From Variovorax paradoxus (GTDB taxonomy: Bacteria; Pseudomonadota; Gammaproteobacteria; Burkholderiales; Burkholderiaceae_C): DNA of 64,000 nt. Of this stretch, positions 25,880 through 37,546 are shown piece by piece. The translations under genes and the position numbers were made by a program. Location of the stretch: NCBI RefSeq assembly GCF_018614875.1, contig NZ_JAGGNW010000007.1, forward strand, positions 1 to 64,000. Reading direction: 5' to 3'. The notes below the pieces were generated by a model. It did no database searches, had not been told where the DNA came from, and saw only the letters and a list, made by a program, of their open reading frames with translations. How positions within the stretch are numbered: position 1 is the first letter of the stretch; each line of letters opens with the position of its first letter.

Positions 25880-26575
25880 ATGCCCATGCCGATGTGCAAA
25901 CTCGACCAGGCGGCTCGACCGTTCGCAGCCCCATGGGTGCTGCTGCTGTTGCTACCAGTGGCGCTGTGGACTGGCGCCGTCTCGGCGCAGCAATCCGCGC
26001 CGGCGCCCGCCGCCAGCATCTATTCGTGCACCGATGCGCGCGGCCGCACGCTCACGGCCGACCGCCCGATTGCCGAGTGCATCGACCGCGAGCAGCGCGA
26101 ACTGAACCCGAGCGGCACCACGCGTCGCCGGATCGAGCCGACCTACACGGCCCGCGAACTGGCGGAGCGCGAAGACCGCGCCCGCGAGGCCGCATTGCAG
26201 GCCGCGCGGCTGACCGACGAGCGCCGCCGCGAGCGCGCATTGCTGGTGCGCTACCCCAACGCCGCGGTGCATGACCACGAGCGCGCCGAGGCGCTGGTGC
26301 AGATCGACGCGGTGATCCAGGCCGCGAAGAAGCGTCTCGCCGAGCTCGCCGAAGACCGCCAGAAGATCGACGAGGAGCTCGAGTTCTACAAGCACGACAC
26401 GAGCAAGGCGCCCGGCGCGGTGCGCCGCAAGCTCGAGGACAACGCGCAGAGCGTGGCGGTGCAGAACCGCTTCATCGGCGAGCAGGAAGACGAGAAGAAG
26501 CGCGTGAATGCGCGCTTCGACGAGGAGCGCACGCGCCTCAGGCAGATCTGGTCTCCCCGAAACGGCGGGGGGTAG
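25880..26575 (+). CDS. Exported DUF4124-domain protein with coiled-coil tail
   Basis: About 231 aa. A hydrophobic leader (PWVLLLLLPVALWTGAVSAQ) suggests Sec export. The DUF4124-like core follows: SIYSCTDARGRTLTADRPIAEC, a form seen in beta-proteobacterial envelope proteins. Residues ~90-220 are charged and helical with strong coiled-coil character (ERRRERALL, DEELEFYKHD). ATGs at 25880, 25886 and 25892 are all possible. It lies 13 bp after pyrE and is convergent with gatB. Function unknown. Confidence 0.75.
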   Translation: MPMPMCKLDQAARPFAAPWVLLLLLPVALWTGAVSAQQSAPAPAASIYSCTDARGRTLTADRPIAECIDREQRELNPSGTTRRRIEPTYTARELAEREDRAREAALQAARLTDERRRERALLVRYPNAAVHDHERAEALVQIDAVIQAAKKRLAELAEDRQKIDEELEFYKHDTSKAPGAVRRKLEDNAQSVAVQNRFIGEQEDEKKRVNARFDEERTRLRQIWSPRNGGG

Positions 26576-26600
26576 TTTCGCCCGCCCCCGGCGGAATGGG

Positions 26601-28091
26601 TCAGGCCAGTTTTGCCTTGAGTAGTTCGGTGACCTGCGCGGGGTTGGCCTTGCCGCCGCTGGCTTTCATCACCTGGCCCACGAGGCCGTTGAGGGCCTTT
26701 TCCTTGCCTGCGCGGTACTCGTCGACGTTCTTCGCATTCTTCGCGATCACTTCGTCCAGGATCTTGTCGAGCGCGCCGGTGTCGCTCATGGGCTTCAGGT
26801 CCTTCGCTTCGATGATCGCGTCGACATCGCTGCCTTCCCCGGTCCACAGGGCGTCGAACACCTGGCGCGCGGCGTTGTTGGGCAGCGTGCCTTCGGCGAT
26901 GCGCGCCACCAGCTGCGCCAGCTGCCGTGCCGTGACCGGCGCGGCCTCGATGCCGATCTCCTGCGCGTTCAGCCGGCGCGCCATTTCGCCGGTGATCCAG
27001 TTGCTGGCGAGCTTGGGCGTGGCGCCGGCCTTCACCGCATCGTCGAAATAGCGCGCGAGCGCCGGGCTCTGCGTGAGCTGCGCCGCGTCGTATTCGGACA
27101 TGCCGTGGTCGCGCACATAGCGCTCGGCCATGGCGCGCGGCAGCTCGGGCATGGTGGCGCGCACGCGCTCGATCCATTCGGGATCGATGGCGAGCGGCGG
27201 CAGGTCGGGGTCGGGAAAATAGCGGTAGTCGGCCGCGTCTTCCTTGGTGCGCATGGTGCGCGTCTCGCCGGTGTCGGGGTCGAACAGCACGGTGGCCTGC
27301 TCGATCTTGCGGCCGTCCTCGAGCTCGTCGATCTGCGAGTGGATCTCGTAGTCGATCGCCTGCTGCATGAACTTGAAGCTGTTGAGGTTCTTGATCTCGC
27401 GCCGCGTGCCGAGCTTGTCGCCGGGCTTGCGCACCGACACGTTGGCATCGCAGCGGAAACTGCCTTCCTGCATGTTGCCGTCGCAGATGCCGATCCAGGT
27501 GACGATCTTGTGCAGCTCGCGCGCATAGGCCACGGCCTCGGCGGTGGAGCGCATGTCGGGCTCGGTCACGATCTCCAGCAGCGGCGTGCCGGCGCGGTTC
27601 AGGTCGATGCCGCTCTGGCCGATGAAGTTCTCGTGCAGCGACTTGCCCGCGTCTTCCTCGAGGTGGGCGCGCACCAGGCGCACGGTCTTCTTTTCTTCGC
27701 CGAGAAAGAACGAGACGGCGCCGCCCTGCACGACCGGGATTTCGTACTGGCTGATCTGGTAGCCCTTGGGCAGGTCGGGATAGAAATAGTTCTTGCGCGC
27801 GAACACGCTGCGCGGCGCAATGTGCGAGCCGAGCGCCAGGCCCAGCTTGATGGCGCGCTCGACGGCGCCCTTGTTCATCACGGGCAGCGTGCCGGGCAGC
27901 GCGAGGTCGACCGCGCAGGCCTGCGTGTTGGGCTCGGCGCCGAAGGCAGTGGAGGCGCGGCTGAAGATCTTGCTCGCGGTCGACAGTTGCGCATGCGTCT
28001 CGAAGCCGATGATGACTTCATAGCCGCGCACCAGCGGGCCGGTCGGGCGGCCTTGTTGTTGTGCTTCGAAAGTGTTCACGGGGTCGCTCAT
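26601..28091 (-). CDS. gatB: Asp-tRNA(Asn)/Glu-tRNA(Gln) amidotransferase subunit B
   Basis: GatB binds misacylated tRNA, activates the acyl group with ATP and receives ammonia from GatA. The 496 aa protein carries family blocks [32 protein letters not shown] and [19 protein letters not shown]. It ends with the YqeY-like helical tail ([18 protein letters not shown]). The start at 28091 gives [10 protein letters not shown] and follows the gatA stop by 1 bp, so translation is coupled. Confidence 0.97.
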   Translation of the reverse strand: MSDPVNTFEAQQQGRPTGPLVRGYEVIIGFETHAQLSTASKIFSRASTAFGAEPNTQACAVDLALPGTLPVMNKGAVERAIKLGLALGSHIAPRSVFARKNYFYPDLPKGYQISQYEIPVVQGGAVSFFLGEEKKTVRLVRAHLEEDAGKSLHENFIGQSGIDLNRAGTPLLEIVTEPDMRSTAEAVAYARELHKIVTWIGICDGNMQEGSFRCDANVSVRKPGDKLGTRREIKNLNSFKFMQQAIDYEIHSQIDELEDGRKIEQATVLFDPDTGETRTMRTKEDAADYRYFPDPDLPPLAIDPEWIERVRATMPELPRAMAERYVRDHGMSEYDAAQLTQSPALARYFDDAVKAGATPKLASNWITGEMARRLNAQEIGIEAAPVTARQLAQLVARIAEGTLPNNAARQVFDALWTGEGSDVDAIIEAKDLKPMSDTGALDKILDEVIAKNAKNVDEYRAGKEKALNGLVGQVMKASGGKANPAQVTELLKAKLA

Positions 28092-28092
28092 C

Positions 28093-29580
28093 TCAAAAGC
28101 CCTCCGGCGTGCGTACATGCCAGTCCGTGGCCTGTTGGAAGCGGTGGGCCGCATTCAGCAGCTTCGCTTCGCCGAAGTAGTTGCCGATCAGTTGCAGGCC
28201 CACGGGCATGCCGCTGTCGAAGCCTGCCGGCACGCTCATGCCTGGGAGGCCGGCCAGCGATGCGGGCAGCGTGAAGATGTCGGCCAGGTAGTCGGCCACG
28301 GGGTCGCCGCCGTGCTCGCCGATCTTCCAGGCGGTGGTCGGCGCGGCCGGGCCGGCGATCAGGTCGCACTGCCTGAAGGCCTGCTGGAAGTCGTCGGCGA
28401 TCATGCGGCGCACCTTCTGCGCCTGCAGGTAGTAGGCGTCGTAGTAGCCGTGCGAAAGCACATAGGTGCCGATCATGATGCGGCGCTTCACCTCGTCGCC
28501 GAAGCCTTCGGCGCGCGTGCGCTCGTACATGTCGGCCAGGTCCTTGTACTGCTTTGCGCGGTGGCCGAACTTCACGCCGTCGAAGCGGCTCAGGTTGCTC
28601 GAGGCCTCGGCCGCGGCCAGCACGTAGTACACGGGAATCGACAGCTCGGTGAGCGGCAGCGTGACTTCGACGCGCTTCGCGCCGAGCTTCTCGTATTGCG
28701 CCAGTGCAGCGTCGATGGCCGCGCGCACGCCGGGCGCCACGCCTTCGCCGAAGAACTCCTTCGGCACGCCGATGCGCAAGCCTTCGAGCGAGTCGTTCAG
28801 CGAGCGGCCGAAGTTCTCGGCGGGCTTGTCGATCGAGGTCGAGTCGCGGTCCAGGTCGGGGCCGCAGAAGGCCGACAGCAGCAGCGCGCAGTCCTCGGCC
28901 GAGCGGGCCATCGGGCCGGCCTGGTCGAGGCTCGATGCGAAGGCCACCATGCCGTAGCGCGAGGCGCGGCCGTAGGTCGGCTTGATGCCGGTGATGCCGC
29001 AGAACGAGGCCGGCTGGCGGATCGAGCCGCCGGTGTCGGTGCCGGTGGCCGCGGGGGCCAGGCGGGCCGCGACGGCCGCGGCGCTGGCGCCCGAGGAGCC
29101 GCCCGGAATGCGTTCGCGGTTCCACGGGTTCTGCACCGGCACGGCCTTGTCGTGGCCCACGGCGGGCACGGCGACGTTCTCGTTGGCCGAGCCCATGGCG
29201 AATTCGTCGCAGCTCAGCTTGCCGAGCGTGACGGCGCCGGCCTCGGCCAGGCGGCGCACCACGGTGGCGTCGAAGGGCGAGCGGTAGCCCGCGAGCATCT
29301 TCGAGCCGGCGGTGGTGGCGAAATCGGTGGTGACGAAGATGTCCTTGTGCGCAATCGGCACGCCGGCCAGCGCGGGGGCATTGCCCTTGGCGATCGATGC
29401 GTCGGCGGCGCGGGCCTGGCTCAGCGTCACTTCCTCGTTCACGTCGACGAAAGTGCCGAGCGATTCATGGGCCTTCATGCGCTGCAGGAAGGCCTGCGAG
29501 GCCTCGACGGCCGAAACCTTGCGGTCGGCCAGGGCCTTGGCCAGGGCGGCCACGCCCATCTGGTGCAGTTCGGCGCTCAT
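28093..29580 (-). CDS. gatA: Asp-tRNA(Asn)/Glu-tRNA(Gln) amidotransferase subunit A
   Basis: The glutaminase subunit, from the amidase-signature family. In 495 aa the triad is visible as K79 (PIAHKD), cis-serine S162 (PGGSSGAS) and nucleophile S186 ([11 protein letters not shown]), with the family's 24-residue Ser-Ser spacing. It releases ammonia that is channelled to GatB. The stop of gatC overlaps the gatA start by 1 base (TAATG). Confidence 0.97.
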   Translation of the reverse strand: MSAELHQMGVAALAKALADRKVSAVEASQAFLQRMKAHESLGTFVDVNEEVTLSQARAADASIAKGNAPALAGVPIAHKDIFVTTDFATTAGSKMLAGYRSPFDATVVRRLAEAGAVTLGKLSCDEFAMGSANENVAVPAVGHDKAVPVQNPWNRERIPGGSSGASAAAVAARLAPAATGTDTGGSIRQPASFCGITGIKPTYGRASRYGMVAFASSLDQAGPMARSAEDCALLLSAFCGPDLDRDSTSIDKPAENFGRSLNDSLEGLRIGVPKEFFGEGVAPGVRAAIDAALAQYEKLGAKRVEVTLPLTELSIPVYYVLAAAEASSNLSRFDGVKFGHRAKQYKDLADMYERTRAEGFGDEVKRRIMIGTYVLSHGYYDAYYLQAQKVRRMIADDFQQAFRQCDLIAGPAAPTTAWKIGEHGGDPVADYLADIFTLPASLAGLPGMSVPAGFDSGMPVGLQLIGNYFGEAKLLNAAHRFQQATDWHVRTPEGF

Positions 29581-29879
29581 TATTCGATCACCCTGGGCAC
29601 GAGGAACAGGCCGGCTTCGACGGCCGGGGCGCTCTTCTGGTTGGCTTCGCGGTTGTCGGGCTCGCTCGCCACGTCGTCGCGCAGGCGCAGCGTGATGTCC
29701 TCGACGGCGGCCACCGGATGGGCCAGCGGCTGCACCCCCGCGGTGTCGACCGAACGCATGCGTTCGACCAGGTCAAAAAAGCCGTTGATCTGGCTGAGCA
29801 TGCGCTCGCTTTCGTCGGAAGCAAGCTGCAGCCGTGCCAGGGAGGCAATGCGTGCAATATCTGAAGCGGAAAGTGACAT
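29580..29879 (-). CDS. gatC: Asp-tRNA(Asn)/Glu-tRNA(Gln) amidotransferase subunit C
   Basis: A 99 aa small subunit that clamps the GatA-GatB interface. It has the canonical N-terminus [17 protein letters not shown] and the central [13 protein letters not shown] and VQPLAHPV blocks. It heads the gatCAB operon. The divergent mreB start lies 214 bp away, and this shared intergenic region must hold both promoters; I could not assign -35/-10 boxes with confidence. Confidence 0.95.
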   Translation of the reverse strand: MSLSASDIARIASLARLQLASDESERMLSQINGFFDLVERMRSVDTAGVQPLAHPVAAVEDITLRLRDDVASEPDNREANQKSAPAVEAGLFLVPRVIE

Positions 29880-29910
29880 GGGTCGGAGCGGCCGAAAAAA
29901 CCGGAAGTAA

Positions 29911-31137
<1,227 letters not shown>

Positions 31138-31156
31138 AAGGCGAAAGCCATCGTCG

Positions 31157-31188
31157 GCCGGCCTCTGCTTGCGCAGGCCGGCTTTTTT
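31157..31188 (+). terminator. Intrinsic terminator between mreB and mreC
   Basis: A perfect 8 bp stem (GCCGGCCT / AGGCCGGC) with a 10 nt loop is followed by six T residues at 31183-31188. It lies between mreB and mreC, so it is probably partially read through, or mreC has its own promoter in the 35 bp that remain. Confidence 0.85.
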
Positions 31189-31222
31189 GCCATCTGAGGT
31201 TGCACATAGCCAGGCCTGAACC

Positions 31223-32200
31223 ATGCCCTTGGGCACGCTCGATCGCACAGCCCCGCCCCTGTTCAACCAGGGGCAGTCGGCACTCAGCAAGCTAATCTTC
31301 TTCGGCGCGCTCGCGCTGTTCCTGATGGTGGCCGACGCGCGCTTCCATCTCGTCAAGCCGCTGCGCGCGGCCGTCGGCGCGGTGCTCTTTCCGGTGCAGT
31401 GGCTGGCGCTCAAGCCGGTGCAGCTGGTGGTCGGCGGCGGCCGCTATTTCGAAGACCTGCAGGCGGCGCAGCGCAACGAGGACCAGGCGCGCAAGGCGCT
31501 CATGCAGCAGGCCGAGCGCGCGAGCCAGGCCGACACGCTCGCGCAGGACAACGCGCGGCTGCGCGCGCTGCTCGAACTGCGCCAGACCACCCAGGCCCCG
31601 GGCCGCGCGGCGGAGGTGCTGTACGACGCGGCCGACCCGTACACGCGCAAGATCGTCATCGACCAGGGGCTCACGCAGGGCGTGGCCGCCGGATCGCCCG
31701 TGATCGACGCCAACGGCGTGCTCGGCCAGGTGACGCAGGTGCTGCCTTTCACGAGCGAGGTCACGCTGGTGATCGACCGCGATCTTTCCATTCCCGTTCA
31801 GAACACCCGCACCGGCGTGCGCAGCGTGGCCTTCGGCGACGCATCGGCGCACAGCGCCGGGCTCGAACTGCGCTTCATGGCCGCCAATGCCGATCTGCAG
31901 GAGGGCGACCTGCTCTCCACCAGCGGTGTCGACGGCGTCTATCCGCCCGGCCTGCCGGTGGCGAAGATCGAGCGCATCGAGCGCCGCGCCGATTCGGCCT
32001 TTGCGCGCATCTACTGCGTGCCGCTGGCCCACGTGACGGCCGCGCGCTATGTGCTGGTGCTCGCGCCCACGGGGGCTCCCTCGGCGCCGCCGCCCGCGCC
32101 GGCCGCCGCCGCGGTGCGCAAGAAGCCCGAGGCCAAGCCCGCCGGAAAAACCGACAAGGCCGACAAGGCCGACAAGAAAGCCGCGGAGCGCGCCCGATGA
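31223..32200 (+). CDS. mreC: Rod shape-determining protein MreC
   Basis: A bitopic scaffold of the elongasome. The 325 aa protein has a membrane segment at ~24-40, a coiled coil at ~72-112 (QAARNEDQARKAL-like heptads), and the beta-barrel domain with VIDRDLSIPVQN and STSGVDGVYPPGLPV. A C-terminal Pro/Ala/Lys-rich tail (~45 residues) is longer than in E. coli. The stop overlaps the mreD start (ATGA). Confidence 0.95.
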   Translation: MPLGTLDRTAPPLFNQGQSALSKLIFFGALALFLMVADARFHLVKPLRAAVGAVLFPVQWLALKPVQLVVGGGRYFEDLQAAQRNEDQARKALMQQAERASQADTLAQDNARLRALLELRQTTQAPGRAAEVLYDAADPYTRKIVIDQGLTQGVAAGSPVIDANGVLGQVTQVLPFTSEVTLVIDRDLSIPVQNTRTGVRSVAFGDASAHSAGLELRFMAANADLQEGDLLSTSGVDGVYPPGLPVAKIERIERRADSAFARIYCVPLAHVTAARYVLVLAPTGAPSAPPPAPAAAAVRKKPEAKPAGKTDKADKADKKAAERAR

Positions 32201-32718
32201 TCAAGCGTCCTGGACAACAGCAGCTCCTGCTGCCCGTGAACCCGCTCTTCATGTGGGCGAGCCTGGTGGTGGCGCTGCTCATCAACATGATCCCGATCGG
32301 CCGCGCCGCGTGGATGCCCGACCTGCTGGCCCTGGCCATCGTGTTCTGGGGCGTGCACCAGCCGATGCGCGTGGGCATCGGCGCGGCCTTCGTCTTCGGG
32401 CTGTGCATGGACGTGCACCAGGCGTCCATGCTGGGCCAGCATGCGCTGTCCTACACCACGCTGGGCTTCTTCGCGATCACCATCCACCGGCGCCTGCTCT
32501 GGTACCCGGTGGCCTCGCAGGCGCTGCAGGTGCTGCCGCTGTTCGCACTGTCGCAGCTCATCGAGGTCGTCACGCGGATGGTCGGCGGCGGTGTGTTTCC
32601 GGGCTGGGGCGTGCTGATCTCGCCGGCCGTCGAGGCTGCGCTGTGGCCGCTGGCGACCGCGTTGCTGCTGGCTCCACAGCTGCGCACGCCGGAACCCGAC
32701 GAGAACAGGCCCCTGTAG
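32197..32718 (+). CDS. mreD: Rod shape-determining protein MreD
   Basis: A 173 aa inner-membrane protein with five or six hydrophobic segments and the family block GLCMDVHQASMLGQHALSY. It associates with MreC and PBP2. It overlaps mreC by 4 bp and is followed by mrdA after 62 bp. Confidence 0.93.
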   Translation: MIKRPGQQQLLLPVNPLFMWASLVVALLINMIPIGRAAWMPDLLALAIVFWGVHQPMRVGIGAAFVFGLCMDVHQASMLGQHALSYTTLGFFAITIHRRLLWYPVASQALQVLPLFALSQLIEVVTRMVGGGVFPGWGVLISPAVEAALWPLATALLLAPQLRTPEPDENRPL

Positions 32719-32780
32719 CCATGGCGCATCCCTCATTTGCCTTGGCATCGGCCCGCGCCTAAGCTCGCACCTTCGCCGCC

Positions 32781-34748
32781 ATGACCGAAATCCGCAACGT
32801 CGCCGCCGACCTCGCGCGCTTCAAGCGCCGCGTGGTCGTGATCGGCTTCGTGGTGCTGTTCGCGTTCAGCCTGCTGTGCGCGCGCCTGGTCTACCTGCAG
32901 GTGGTGCGGCATGAAGACCTGGCGGAGCAGGCCGAGAGCAACCGCACGGCCATCGTGCCCGTGGTGCCCAACCGCGGCCTGATCCTCGACCGCAACGGCA
33001 TCGTGCTGGCCTCCAACTATTCGGCCTACACGCTGGAGATCACGCCTTCGAAGGTGGGCGACGTCGAGGAGACCATCGAGAGCCTGACCCAGGTGCTCGA
33101 AGTCTCGCCGCGCGACCGCCGCCGCTTCAAGCGCTTGCGCGAGGATTCGCGCAGCTTCGACTCCATTCCGATCCGCACCCGCCTGAGCGACGAGGAAGTC
33201 GCGCGCTTCGCCGCGCAGCGCTACCGCTTCCCGGGCGTGGAGATCAAGGCCCGGCTGTTCCGCAACTACCCGCACGCCGAGCTGGCCTCGCACGTGCTCG
33301 GCTACATCGGCCGCATCAACCAGCGCGAGAAGACCGCGATGGAAGACTGGGCCGAGGAAGACCAGGCCAACTACAAGGGCACCGACTACATCGGCAAGCT
33401 CGGCATCGAGCAGAGCTACGAAAAAACACTGCACGGCCAGACCGGCGTCGAGCAGATGGAAACCTCGGCCGGCGGCCGCGCGGTGCGCCGGCTCGCGAGC
33501 CATCCGGCCACGCCCGGCAATACCGTGATGCTGTCGCTCGACATCAAGCTGCAGAAGCTGGTGGAAGACATGTTCGGCGACCGCCGCGGCGCGCTGGTGG
33601 CCATCGACCCCCGGACCGGCGAAGTGCTGGCCTTCGTGAGCAAGCCCACCTTCGATCCGAATCTGTTCGTCGAAGGCATCGACACCGAGAGCTGGCAGGC
33701 GCTGACCGAATCGCTCGACAAGCCGCTCCTGAACCGCGCGCTGCGCGGCACCTACCCGCCCGGCTCGACCTACAAGCCCTTCATGGCGCTGGCGGCGCTG
33801 CAGACCGGCAAGCGCGGCCCGAACGTGGTGGTGAACGACCCCGGCTACTTCAACTTCGGCGGGCACCGCTTTGGCAGCCCCGAAGGCAACATCGGCGGCG
33901 TCGACATGCGCCGCTCGATCCAGCTGTCGAGCAACATCTACTACTACTCGCTGGCCAACGAAATGGGCGTGGACCTGATCCACGACTTCATGAAGCCGAT
34001 GGGCTTCGGCCAGATCACCGGCATCGACCTGGGCGGCGAGGTGCGCGGGGTGCTGCCGAGCACCGAGTGGAAGCGCAACGCCTACAAGCGGCCCGAGCAA
34101 AAGAAGTGGTACGCGGGCGAGACCATCTCGCTGGGCATCGGCCAGGGCTACAACGCCTTCACCATGCTGCAGCTCGCGCAGGCCACGGCCATCGTGGCCG
34201 ACGGCGGCATGAAGCACAAGCCGCATCTCGTGCTGGCCACGCGCAACACGGTGAGCGGACAGGTGGTGCCGCTGCCCCAGCCGCCGGCCGAGAGCCTGGG
34301 CTACACCGCGGCCAACGTCGCGGTGGTCCGCGAGGGCCTGACCAGCGTGGTCACCAGCGGCACCGCGCGCGGCGTGTTCGCCGGCGCGGGCTATCAGGCG
34401 GCGGGCAAGACCGGCACCGCACAGGCCGTGACGCAGGCGCAGAACACCAAGTACAACGCCAAGGCGCTCGAAGAGCACCAGCGGGACCATGCCCTGTTCA
34501 TGGCTTTCGCGCCGGCCACCGATCCGAAGATCGCCCTGGCGGTGGTCGTCGAGAACGCTGGCTGGGGTGCGGGCGCCGCGGCACCCATTGCACGCCGCGT
34601 GTTCGACTACTGGCTGATGGACCAGTACCCGAGCGAAGCCGACATGGCCGCCATCAAGACCGGCAAGGCCACCGCGCCGATCGGCAAGCCGCGCGTCGCC
34701 AGCGAAGTGGCGTGGCCGGCGGCGGCCACCGCCGCGACTGCCCCCTGA
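32781..34748 (+). CDS. mrdA: Penicillin-binding protein 2 (peptidoglycan DD-transpeptidase)
   Basis: The elongation-specific transpeptidase. The 655 aa protein has an N-terminal membrane anchor at ~19-38, the dimerisation/pedestal domain (PNRGLILDRNG ...), and the catalytic motifs S329-T-Y-K332, S383-S-N385 and K543-T-G. Length is close to E. coli PBP2 (633 aa), with a slightly longer Ala-rich end. It is co-directional with mreBCD. The RodA glycosyltransferase gene that often follows is not here; the next gene is convergent fahA. Confidence 0.96.
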   Translation: MTEIRNVAADLARFKRRVVVIGFVVLFAFSLLCARLVYLQVVRHEDLAEQAESNRTAIVPVVPNRGLILDRNGIVLASNYSAYTLEITPSKVGDVEETIESLTQVLEVSPRDRRRFKRLREDSRSFDSIPIRTRLSDEEVARFAAQRYRFPGVEIKARLFRNYPHAELASHVLGYIGRINQREKTAMEDWAEEDQANYKGTDYIGKLGIEQSYEKTLHGQTGVEQMETSAGGRAVRRLASHPATPGNTVMLSLDIKLQKLVEDMFGDRRGALVAIDPRTGEVLAFVSKPTFDPNLFVEGIDTESWQALTESLDKPLLNRALRGTYPPGSTYKPFMALAALQTGKRGPNVVVNDPGYFNFGGHRFGSPEGNIGGVDMRRSIQLSSNIYYYSLANEMGVDLIHDFMKPMGFGQITGIDLGGEVRGVLPSTEWKRNAYKRPEQKKWYAGETISLGIGQGYNAFTMLQLAQATAIVADGGMKHKPHLVLATRNTVSGQVVPLPQPPAESLGYTAANVAVVREGLTSVVTSGTARGVFAGAGYQAAGKTGTAQAVTQAQNTKYNAKALEEHQRDHALFMAFAPATDPKIALAVVVENAGWGAGAAAPIARRVFDYWLMDQYPSEADMAAIKTGKATAPIGKPRVASEVAWPAAATAATAP

Positions 34749-34758
34749 CGGTATTCCT

Positions 34759-34868
34759 CCCTCTCCCTCTGGGAGAGGGTTGGGGTGAGGGCGCTGTGCC
34801 GCCGATGAGGCGCGGCACTCGGACGATGGCCGCTGCCCTCACCCTGGCCCTCTCCCAGAGGGAGAGGG
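34759..34868. repeat. Large inverted repeat between convergent mrdA and fahA
   Basis: Identical 21 bp self-complementary units (core CCCTCTCCCTCTGGGAGAGG) occur at 34759-34779 and 34848-34868 in opposite orientation. Each is extended inward by TGAGGGC / GCCCTCA, with a ~42 bp centre. The whole can fold into one long hairpin or two small ones. It lies 10 bp from each flanking stop, a typical place for REP/BIME-like elements that also help end transcription. There is no T-run. Confidence 0.75.
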
Positions 34869-34878
34869 AAACAAAGCC

Positions 34879-36147
34879 CTAAGCCAACACGGTTCCGCTG
34901 ACTTCACCGAGGCCGATGCGCACCGCGCCCGCGCGCTCGCACCAGCCGCGGATCGTCAGCGTGTCGCCGTCTTCGAGGAAGGTTCGCTTTTCTCCGTTGG
35001 GCAGCGTGATCGGCTGCTTGCCGCCCTGCGTGAGTTCGATCAGCGAGCCGGCCTCGTCGGGCTGGGGGCCCGAGAGCGTGCCCGAGCCCAGCAGGTCGCC
35101 GGGCTGCAGATTGCAGCCGTTCACCGTGTGGTGCGCGACCAGCTGCGCGGCGGTCCAGTAGGCGGCCTCGGTGGTGTTGCCGCGCGTGAGGCGCGTGGGG
35201 GCTGTGCCTTCGGTACGCATCTTCGCGGTCTGCAGCAGCACCTCGAGCGTGATGTCGAGGGCGCCGCTTTCGCGGTTCGAAGGCGCGTCGAGGTATGGCA
35301 GCGGCTGCGGGTCTCCCGCGGGCCGCTCGAACTTCGCGCGGAACGGCGCGAGCGCTTCCATCGTCACGATCCACGGCGACAGCGTGCTCGCGAAGTTCTT
35401 CGAGAGAAAGGGGCCCAGCGGCTGGTATTCCCAGGCCTGCAGGTCGCGCGCCGACCAGTCGTTGAGCAGCGCCACGCCGAACAGATGGTCTTCGGCCTCG
35501 CCGATGGCAATCGGCTCGCCGAGCGCATTGCCGCGGCCGACGAAGAAGCCCAGCTCCAGCTCGTAGTCGAGCCGCTTCGAAGGACCGAAGCTCGGCGACG
35601 CAGCATCGGGCGCCTTGGTCTGCCCCTGCGGGCGCTTGAAGGCCTGCCCGCTCACGCCGATCGACGAGGCGCGGCCGTGGTAGCCGATCGGCACCCATTT
35701 GTAGTTGGGCATCAGCGGCTGGTCGGGGCGGAACAGCTTGCCGATGGTGGTGGCGTGATGGATGCCGGTGTAGAAGTCGGTGTAGTCGCCGATGCGGCAG
35801 GGCACGGTCATTTCTGCGTTGGATTGCGGCAGCAGGGCCTTGGACCATGCGGCCTGCTTGCCGCCGCCTTCGGCCAGGCCTGCGGAGATCGCGGCGCGCA
35901 GCGCCTGGCGCTCCTTCAGGCTCGCGTCCATCAGCGCATTCATGTCGTCGCTGTCGACCAGGCCGGCAGCCTTCAGGTCCAGCACCTGGTCGCCGATGGC
36001 CACGCCGATGCGGAAGGCCTCGCTGCCGCCCGGAATGCGGAAGCGGCCGAAGGGTAGGTTCTGGATCGGGAAGTCGCAGCCGGCTTCGTTGGCGGAGGCG
36101 ACCCAGCTGCGCAGCTTCGGGTCATGGGTGGCGTTCAGTGCGGTCAT
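34879..36147 (-). CDS. fahA: Fumarylacetoacetase
   Basis: Hydrolyses fumarylacetoacetate to fumarate and acetoacetate, the final step of tyrosine/homogentisate catabolism. The 422 aa protein has the N-terminal FAH domain to ~120, then metal-site and catalytic blocks DYTDFYTGIHHAT, KRLDYELELGFFVG, LLNDWSARDLQAWEY and TRGNTTEAAYW. Length matches the eukaryotic-type enzyme (~420 aa). It is the last gene of a minus-strand set beginning at 40405, 22 bp downstream of hmgA. Confidence 0.96.
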   Translation of the reverse strand: MTALNATHDPKLRSWVASANEAGCDFPIQNLPFGRFRIPGGSEAFRIGVAIGDQVLDLKAAGLVDSDDMNALMDASLKERQALRAAISAGLAEGGGKQAAWSKALLPQSNAEMTVPCRIGDYTDFYTGIHHATTIGKLFRPDQPLMPNYKWVPIGYHGRASSIGVSGQAFKRPQGQTKAPDAASPSFGPSKRLDYELELGFFVGRGNALGEPIAIGEAEDHLFGVALLNDWSARDLQAWEYQPLGPFLSKNFASTLSPWIVTMEALAPFRAKFERPAGDPQPLPYLDAPSNRESGALDITLEVLLQTAKMRTEGTAPTRLTRGNTTEAAYWTAAQLVAHHTVNGCNLQPGDLLGSGTLSGPQPDEAGSLIELTQGGKQPITLPNGEKRTFLEDGDTLTIRGWCERAGAVRIGLGEVSGTVLA

Positions 36148-36169
36148 GAAAGTCTTTCGTCGTGTCGTG

Positions 36170-37498
36170 TCATGGCTTGAATTGGTCCTGGAGCCCGGCC
36201 CAGCAATCCGCGTAGTCGGTGTCCAGCGCGGGGCTCTTCAGCGCGAAGTTCGTCGGAATGAAGCGGTAGCGGCTCTCGAACATGAAGGCCAGCGTGTTGT
36301 CGAGCTTGTGCGGCTTCAGGTCGGCGTGCGTGGCCTTGTCGAAGGCTTCCTCGTCCGGCCCGTGCGGCACCATGCAGTTGTGCAGGCTCGCGCCACCGGG
36401 CTTGAAGCCGCCCGGCTTGGCGTCGTATTCGCCGAGCACCAGGCCCATGAACTCGCTCATGAGGTTGCGGTGGAACCATGGCGGACGGAAGGTGTTTTCC
36501 ATCACCATCCAGCGCGGTGGGAAGATCACGAAGTCGCAGTTGGCGGTGCCGGGCGTGTCGCTGGGCGAGGTCAGCACGGTGAAGATCGACGGATCGGGAT
36601 GGTCGAAGCTGATGGAGCCGATCACCATGAAATTTGCCGTGTCGTACTTCACAGGCGCCAGGTTGCCGTGCCACGCGACCACGTTGAAGGGCGACTGCTT
36701 CGTCGGCGCCTTCCAGAAGCGGCCGCCGAATTTCTTCACCAGTTCGTAGGCGCCGCCGTCTTCCTCGAAGGCCGCCACGGGGGCCTGGAAGTCGCGCGCG
36801 TTGGCCAGGCCGTTCGAGCCGATCGGGCCGAGTTCCGGCAGGCGGAATTGCGCGCCGTAGTTCTCGCAGACGTAGCCGCGCGAAGGGCCGGCGCCAGCAT
36901 CCGAATCCGGCAACGCGACCTTGAACACCATGCCGCGCGGCAGCAGCGCGATTTCGCCGGGCTTCACGTCGAGCACGCCGAGCTCGGTCGTGATCACGAG
37001 GCGGCCCTGCTGCGGCACGATGAGCATCTCGCCGTCGGCGTTGACGAAGGCGCGGCGCTCCATCGAGCGGCCCGCGAGGTACATGAGCGAGCCGATGCCG
37101 ACCTGCGATTCCGCATCGCCGTTGGCGGCCACCGTGTGCATGCCGTCGATGAAGTCCGCTTCGGCCGCGCCACCGTCGAGCGGCAGCGGATGCCAGCGCA
37201 GGGGCTCGGGCGGCAGCGCGATCGCGCGGTCGGCGCCGGTGGTCCAGTGCGCCTGCGCATACGGCTGGTAGCGGCCCGACACCACCGAAGGCTGGCGGCG
37301 ATACAGCCAGCTGCGGCGGTTCTCATGGCGCGGCGCGGTGAAGGCGGTGCCCGAGAGCAGTTCGGTGTAGAGGTCGAAGGGCGCGCGCTGCGGGTTGTTG
37401 CGGCCCTGCGGCAGGGCGCCCGCGACGGCCTCGCTGGCGTGTTCGTTTCCGAAGCCGCTCAGGTAGCGCCGCTCGGTGCTGGCGGTGGGTTTTGTCAT
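36170..37498 (-). CDS. hmgA: Homogentisate 1,2-dioxygenase
   Basis: An iron(II) ring-cleavage enzyme converting homogentisate to maleylacetoacetate. The 442 aa protein has the N-terminal [13 protein letters not shown] that marks the family, the central VWHG-type block [16 protein letters not shown], and the C-terminal iron-binding stretch with [19 protein letters not shown] and [15 protein letters not shown]. Maleylacetoacetate isomerase is absent from the window, so the next step must be encoded elsewhere. Confidence 0.97.
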   Translation of the reverse strand: MTKPTASTERRYLSGFGNEHASEAVAGALPQGRNNPQRAPFDLYTELLSGTAFTAPRHENRRSWLYRRQPSVVSGRYQPYAQAHWTTGADRAIALPPEPLRWHPLPLDGGAAEADFIDGMHTVAANGDAESQVGIGSLMYLAGRSMERRAFVNADGEMLIVPQQGRLVITTELGVLDVKPGEIALLPRGMVFKVALPDSDAGAGPSRGYVCENYGAQFRLPELGPIGSNGLANARDFQAPVAAFEEDGGAYELVKKFGGRFWKAPTKQSPFNVVAWHGNLAPVKYDTANFMVIGSISFDHPDPSIFTVLTSPSDTPGTANCDFVIFPPRWMVMENTFRPPWFHRNLMSEFMGLVLGEYDAKPGGFKPGGASLHNCMVPHGPDEEAFDKATHADLKPHKLDNTLAFMFESRYRFIPTNFALKSPALDTDYADCWAGLQDQFKP

Positions 37499-37546
37499 GG
37501 TGTTCTCCTTCGAAAAGCGCGACGGATGAAGTTGGAATGCGTGTGT

